Assembly: GCF_001457475.1 (NCBI RefSeq)
Contig: NZ_LN831029.1
Coordinates: forward strand, 4,154,001 to 4,218,000
Direction: 5' to 3'
DNA length: 64,000 bases
Source of the DNA: Achromobacter xylosoxidans
GTDB lineage: Bacteria > Pseudomonadota > Gammaproteobacteria > Burkholderiales > Burkholderiaceae_B
Positions 60,541 to 64,000 of the stretch are shown here, piece by piece. How positions within the stretch are numbered: the first letter of the stretch is position 1; each line of letters starts with the position of its first letter. The position numbers were made by a program, and so were the translations under genes. The notes under the pieces are model-generated. The model was not told the origin of the DNA and ran no database searches. It saw only the letters and a list, made by a program, of their open reading frames with translations.

Positions 60541-61109
60541 ACACCCCCGCCCCCAAGACCAGCCCCGACGCCGCACTCGGCAACCTCATGGCCGCCGTCC
60601 TGAACGTGCCCGCAGCCCCCGAACAGCCCGCGGTGCCCGACGACACCCTCGCCCGCACAGGCAACACCGCCGACCACCAGGCCGGCTGGTTCGCAGGCAT
60701 GGAACAGGGTCAGGCCAACGCCAAGGACAATGCGGCGATCCACACCCGAGCGCAGGAATACGGCGCCCCGGCCGAGGTCGCGCAACGCATCGAACAGTAC
60801 ATCGGACGGTACGGGCGCGAAGATACCGCCACCCTGCTGCTGTACGAAGCGATGAACGCCTTGCGCCGCCATGCTCCCGCTGCTGGTGACGCGCGGGACG
60901 CGGCGGTTGGCGCAGCAATCGGGCGAGCATGCGCCGAGTTGCCTTTCGGCTACAGCATCGAACTGTCATTGGAAGGTGGCTACGGCGGCGCTCGTCTGAT
61001 CGACCCCGAGGACCGCGAAACCGAGCTTGAACAGGACGAACGCGACCTCGCGACAGAAATCAACGCTGGTATCGACGCCGCCATTGCAGCCCAGCAAGGG
61101 AGAAAGTAA
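60537..61109 (+). CDS. Hypothetical protein, 190 aa
   Basis: Start overlaps the preceding stop (ATGA). Soluble; HQAGWFAGMEQGQANAKDNA and EVAQRIEQYIGRYGREDTAT. An acidic end precedes AGIDAAIAAQQGRK. No family recognised. Confidence 0.6.
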   Translation: MNTPAPKTSPDAALGNLMAAVLNVPAAPEQPAVPDDTLARTGNTADHQAGWFAGMEQGQANAKDNAAIHTRAQEYGAPAEVAQRIEQYIGRYGREDTATLLLYEAMNALRRHAPAAGDARDAAVGAAIGRACAELPFGYSIELSLEGGYGGARLIDPEDRETELEQDERDLATEINAGIDAAIAAQQGRK

Positions 61110-61639
61110 TGCGCCAATTCCTCGCCACCCACTGGATGCTCCCCATGGCGATCCTCGTCTGGGCCGCCTTCGGCATCACCGCCGCAATCCAGCAGGAGCC
61201 GATTAAAGCCGCCCTCGGCCTCGGCGCCCTGGTCTGCGCCTGCGGCCTCACTTGGCACTCCTGGAAGGGCTACACGTCGAAATCACGCCCCCGTACCGCC
61301 CCCCTTCAGCCCGCCCCTGTCCAACGCGACAGCGACGGCTACTGGACACACCCGGCGCACCCGTCTTTCGATGAGGATCGAGCCGAGGAAGCTCGCGCAT
61401 GGTTCGATGCGCAGCAGCTGGAGTGCCGCGTCGCCTATCTCGAAAGCGAAGCCGAGGACCACCCGGCCGTAGTCGCGTACTGGGGCGATGCCGGCGATTC
61501 CAACATCAGCGCATGGGAACCGCCCCGCCCCGAGGGGGAAGGCTGGTTTGTCCTGTCCATCCATGACACCGAAGACTGGGGGCCGGTATGCGTCTGGGTC
61601 CGCAATGCAGCCCAGCAGGGCAAAGGCGGTGAGAAATGA
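61109..61639 (+). CDS. Membrane-anchored hypothetical, 176 aa
   Basis: Two N-terminal membrane segments (HWMLPMAILVWAAFGITAAI; ALGLGALVCACGLTW), then a soluble domain with CRVAYLESEAEDHPAVVAYW and an SIHDTEDWGPVCVWVR end. One-base overlap with the gene before. Confidence 0.6.
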   Translation: MRQFLATHWMLPMAILVWAAFGITAAIQQEPIKAALGLGALVCACGLTWHSWKGYTSKSRPRTAPLQPAPVQRDSDGYWTHPAHPSFDEDRAEEARAWFDAQQLECRVAYLESEAEDHPAVVAYWGDAGDSNISAWEPPRPEGEGWFVLSIHDTEDWGPVCVWVRNAAQQGKGGEK

Positions 61640-62016
61640 CAACCGGCATCGATATCCTCAACGAGTTCACGAAGGAAGAAATCATCGCCTTCGTGCGTGA
61701 AAAAGGGCTCTTCCTGCGCATCAATCGCCGAGACCTGCTTTTCATCCGCTGGAAGACCGCTAGCCAGAAGCTGATGGCTGACTACGACGCGGAGCTTGCC
61801 CGCTGGGATGCGGAAAAACCGGATCTCAAAAAGCGGGATGCCCTGGCCATCCAATGCAATGCCAGCAAAGACATCCACGAAAGGCTTCGTCTACTGCGCG
61901 AGATCGAACCATACGACAAGGCCCTGCAAGATCACATTTCGCGCACGCGGAAGCTGGACGCCAGGCAGAAGGCGGTTGACCGCATGTATCGCAACATCGA
62001 TAGGGAGGCAGCATGA
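61636..62016 (+). CDS. Hypothetical protein, 126 aa
   Basis: Highly helical and charged: FTKEEIIAFVREKGLFLRIN, then LRLLREIEPYDKALQDHISR. ATGA overlap. Unknown. Confidence 0.6.
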   Translation: MTTGIDILNEFTKEEIIAFVREKGLFLRINRRDLLFIRWKTASQKLMADYDAELARWDAEKPDLKKRDALAIQCNASKDIHERLRLLREIEPYDKALQDHISRTRKLDARQKAVDRMYRNIDREAA

Positions 62017-62228
62017 CCACGCCCACATCCGCATCCGTGCTGGTAACGCTGAAGGTCGAGGTGCATGTCGGCGCCTGGAACGAGGCCGCGACGTTCGCCA
62101 GCCTGCGTGAACAGGTAATCCGCGAGGCCAAGCAAAGTTTGCATATCGCCCTCCAGAAGCACAACGACATGACAGTGGTCGGCGAGCCCGTAGCCGTTCG
62201 CGTCATCCTCTCGGGAGACAGCAAATGA
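62013..62228 (+). CDS. Hypothetical protein, 71 aa
   Basis: Beta-alpha-beta looking (SVLVTLKVEVHVGAWNEAAT; VAVRVILSGDSK). ATGA overlap on both sides. Unknown. Confidence 0.6.
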   Translation: MTTPTSASVLVTLKVEVHVGAWNEAATFASLREQVIREAKQSLHIALQKHNDMTVVGEPVAVRVILSGDSK

Positions 62229-62452
62229 CCACCGAAGACGAACTGCTTGAACAGGTCAGCGACCTCTATGGGCAACTCGCCGAGCGCGACCCGGCCATGG
62301 CGTTGCAGGTAGCGACAGGCGCCTTTGTGTCGCTGTTGGTCTCGTATATGGAGGCGCGGGGCTTCGAAACGGACAAGAACGTCCATGTGGACGGCGGCAA
62401 CAACCGGGATATCACCGTACACGCGCCTAAGCGAGGCACAAAGCGACGATAG
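62225..62452 (+). CDS. Hypothetical protein, 75 aa
   Basis: Helical (QVSDLYGQLAERDPAMALQV), acidic first half and basic end (HAPKRGTKRR). Last of the overlapping chain. Confidence 0.6.
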   Translation: MTTEDELLEQVSDLYGQLAERDPAMALQVATGAFVSLLVSYMEARGFETDKNVHVDGGNNRDITVHAPKRGTKRR

Positions 62453-62482
62453 TAAACGCGGACGAATTGGCGATCCGGCAAA

Positions 62483-63181
62483 TCAATGTGCGGCTTTCCC
62501 GCTCCCCAGTTCGGCATGGAGCGTAGCAACATGTATGCGAATCTGGTCGGCTTGTGTGTAAACGTTTTGCCGTAGAGCGTCATTGGATACACGTACGATT
62601 GATAGCATGTGCTCTCTATCTTCCGGCTTGCGCGAAGCTTCCCACGTGTGTCGCGCTTGTTCTAACACATCCTTGATTTCGGGGTGCTTCCACGGTCCTG
62701 CGATCAGCTCGTCAACGTTATCGGCGAAGAATATTAGATGCTGTTGAAGGAGGAGAAAGGCCGTTACAACCGCTCCATTCGGCAATTGATGAGCGGGGAA
62801 TCCGCGTAACGCTCCAATGATCCCGTCAATGATGGGTCGTGCGTACGACGAAAGCAACGCTCGCTGCCAGTCGTCCCCGGAGTTTATGGCATTCAAGATC
62901 CTGTCGACGCGGTCCTTGGCTGCATCAACTACCGCCATTACCGCTCGCTGCTGGCGCTCTTCTGTCCAATCAAGGTTCTTTCGGACGGAGTCCAGAGTGG
63001 TCCTTGATTGCACCGATACCGCCCATACAGCACCGATGATCGCAAGTATCGAACCAATTCCCTGGACCCAATTAGCGAAGTTTCCGCTGGGAAACCACTG
63101 ATCCAGGAAGAAAGCGATCACAAAAGTAATGGCCGCGCCGCAGCCAACCGCGAAAATCCACTTGAAAACGCTCGTACCCAT
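62483..63181 (-). CDS. Two-helix membrane protein with W-Q-GS motif, 232 aa
   Basis: Segments FKWIFAVGCGAAITFVIAFF and NWVQGIGSILAIIGAVWAVS, then a helical domain (SVRKNLDWTEERQQRAVMAV; YARPIIDGIIGALRGFPAHQ). ATG at 63181 with AAGG upstream. Third member of the family with 16004 and 58760. Opposite to the left operon, with 63240-63812 behind it. Confidence 0.7.
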   Translation of the reverse strand: MGTSVFKWIFAVGCGAAITFVIAFFLDQWFPSGNFANWVQGIGSILAIIGAVWAVSVQSRTTLDSVRKNLDWTEERQQRAVMAVVDAAKDRVDRILNAINSGDDWQRALLSSYARPIIDGIIGALRGFPAHQLPNGAVVTAFLLLQQHLIFFADNVDELIAGPWKHPEIKDVLEQARHTWEASRKPEDREHMLSIVRVSNDALRQNVYTQADQIRIHVATLHAELGSGKAAH

Positions 63182-63239
63182 TTTTACCGCCTTTCGTCGA
63201 CTGAACTCCACCCGCAGGCTTTTAAGGCACTTCGGTCCA

Positions 63240-63812
63240 TCAGGTTCGTTGCGAAAAATAGGTGTAGGCAGCATATAGCCCTGCAATCAGCCCGGGAAGT
63301 GAACAGATTGCTGAAATGCGGGACGCTAGCAGCGCCTTTTTCGCAGTGTCGGCACTGTCCCGTGCTGCTTGTGCAGAGATCTCAGTAGCAGAGGCTGACA
63401 TCTCGCCAGCGTATGCCGACCGGCTTGCCGCCAACGCAGACTCCCAGCCGGCTTTGGCGGCGTCCTCGGTCGCGGCAGCCGCACGAACGGCAGCATCCGC
63501 CTGCTTCTCGCTCGCGACCGCGGCTCGCTCAGCAACCGACAACTGCGCCTTGTCCATGTCCTCTGCGTGCTTATGTCTCGCGGCGTCAGCTTCCTCCTTC
63601 TGCTCTAACCGCCTCAACTCCGATTGAGCCTTTTCAACTGAAAGCACCGCAATCGCTCTACGCACTGCCGCGATTGCTTCCGGGAACTCTTTCAGGTGCC
63701 CGGGACGCTTCTCGTTTTCCTCGAGTTCACCCTGAAGGACCTCAATACCGCGCTGGCGGCCGATATCGATCGCGGATTCGTAAGTCCAATTCGCCCGCTG
63801 GCGCTCCGCCAT
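63240..63812 (-). CDS. Coiled-coil protein with C-terminal anchor, 190 aa
   Basis: Long Ala-rich coiled coil (RRLEQKEEADAARHKHAEDM to the ISAQAARDSADTAKKALLAS region) and a final hydrophobic segment (ISAICSLPGLIAGLYAAYTY). AGAGGA upstream. Probably partner of the downstream 62483 gene; function unknown. Confidence 0.6.
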   Translation of the reverse strand: MAERQRANWTYESAIDIGRQRGIEVLQGELEENEKRPGHLKEFPEAIAAVRRAIAVLSVEKAQSELRRLEQKEEADAARHKHAEDMDKAQLSVAERAAVASEKQADAAVRAAAATEDAAKAGWESALAASRSAYAGEMSASATEISAQAARDSADTAKKALLASRISAICSLPGLIAGLYAAYTYFSQRT

Positions 63813-63892
63813 CTTTTCCTCTCATCTCAGTTTTTGTTGGCGGAATGTTACTCGACCGGGCACGCATTTTCATCTAACTAGCGAAGGCAGTC

Positions 63893-64000
63893 ATGCTTAC
63901 CCCTCAATTGAACCTTCAATTATCTGCAAAGCTCATCGTTGACATCTTCGCCGGAGGTGGCGGCTGGTCTACCGCCTATGAAATGGCGACCGGCCAGCAC
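63893..64000 (+). CDS. DNA cytosine methyltransferase, 5' end
   Basis: 36 residues visible: MLTPQLNLQLSAKLIVDIFA then GGGGWSTAYEMATGQH. The DIFAGGGGWS motif is the SAM-binding motif I of C5-cytosine methyltransferases. In prophages these protect phage DNA from host restriction. Continues past the window. Confidence 0.75.
   Translation, partial: MLTPQLNLQLSAKLIVDIFAGGGGWSTAYEMATGQH

Overview
The window is GC-rich DNA from a betaproteobacterium, most likely Bordetella or Achromobacter (Alcaligenaceae); I infer this from codon use and the look of the proteins, not from a database search. It holds about 9.5 kb of chromosome, a decayed prophage remnant of about 8.5 kb, and most of a second, apparently intact lambda-type prophage that runs off the right edge.

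Chromosome (1-9541): an aquaporin Z gene cut by the left edge, then a leftward five-gene glycerol / glycerol-3-phosphate operon (MFS transporter, FGGY kinase, GlpD, an AGPS-like FAD oxidase, a GlpP-type antiterminator). The genes overlap by 4 nt or nearly abut. Its leader has a perfect 14-bp inverted repeat and a second segment that could either pair with that repeat or mask the transporter's ribosome binding site. Four small genes follow: an LprI-like secreted protein, a hypothetical, a membrane protein and a lipoprotein.

Prophage remnant (about 9676-18257): bounded by two diverged copies of a ~100-bp segment ending in the same 17-bp tRNA-3'-end core. The integrase has a 1-nt frameshift, and the terminase subunits and a replication gene are broken by several frameshifts and a stop. 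An HNH nuclease gene and several membrane-protein genes are intact.

Second prophage (about 18258 to beyond 64000): SRAP protein, LexA-like box, spanins, endolysin, dual-start holin, then the tail and head genes of a lambda-like late operon on the minus strand (J, I, K, L, fibre and fibre chaperone, M, H, T/G with a slippery site, V, U, E, D, C, B, W, terminase A and Nu1). Early genes follow (resolvase, P, O with iterons, YbcO, CII-like). The switch has Cro and a leaderless CI gene, with matching 15-bp operators beside cI and again 2.6 kb away, where they overlap a PL-like promoter followed by a boxA/hairpin nut-like site.

Between the switch and the left operon (52.2-58.2 kb) lies a cargo region: a 268-aa protein coupled to a PIN-domain nuclease, small membrane proteins, and a DUF892 (YciF-type) plus manganese catalase set flanked by two copies of a module encoding near-identical 24-aa peptides. 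The left operon (58.2-64 kb) has an HTH protein, a ParB-like protein, a chain of overlapping small genes and the start of a cytosine methyltransferase. Several membrane/coiled-coil proteins scattered over both prophages share a W-x-Q-x-x-G-S-x-x-A motif after the first membrane segment and may form one family of prophage-encoded accessory proteins.
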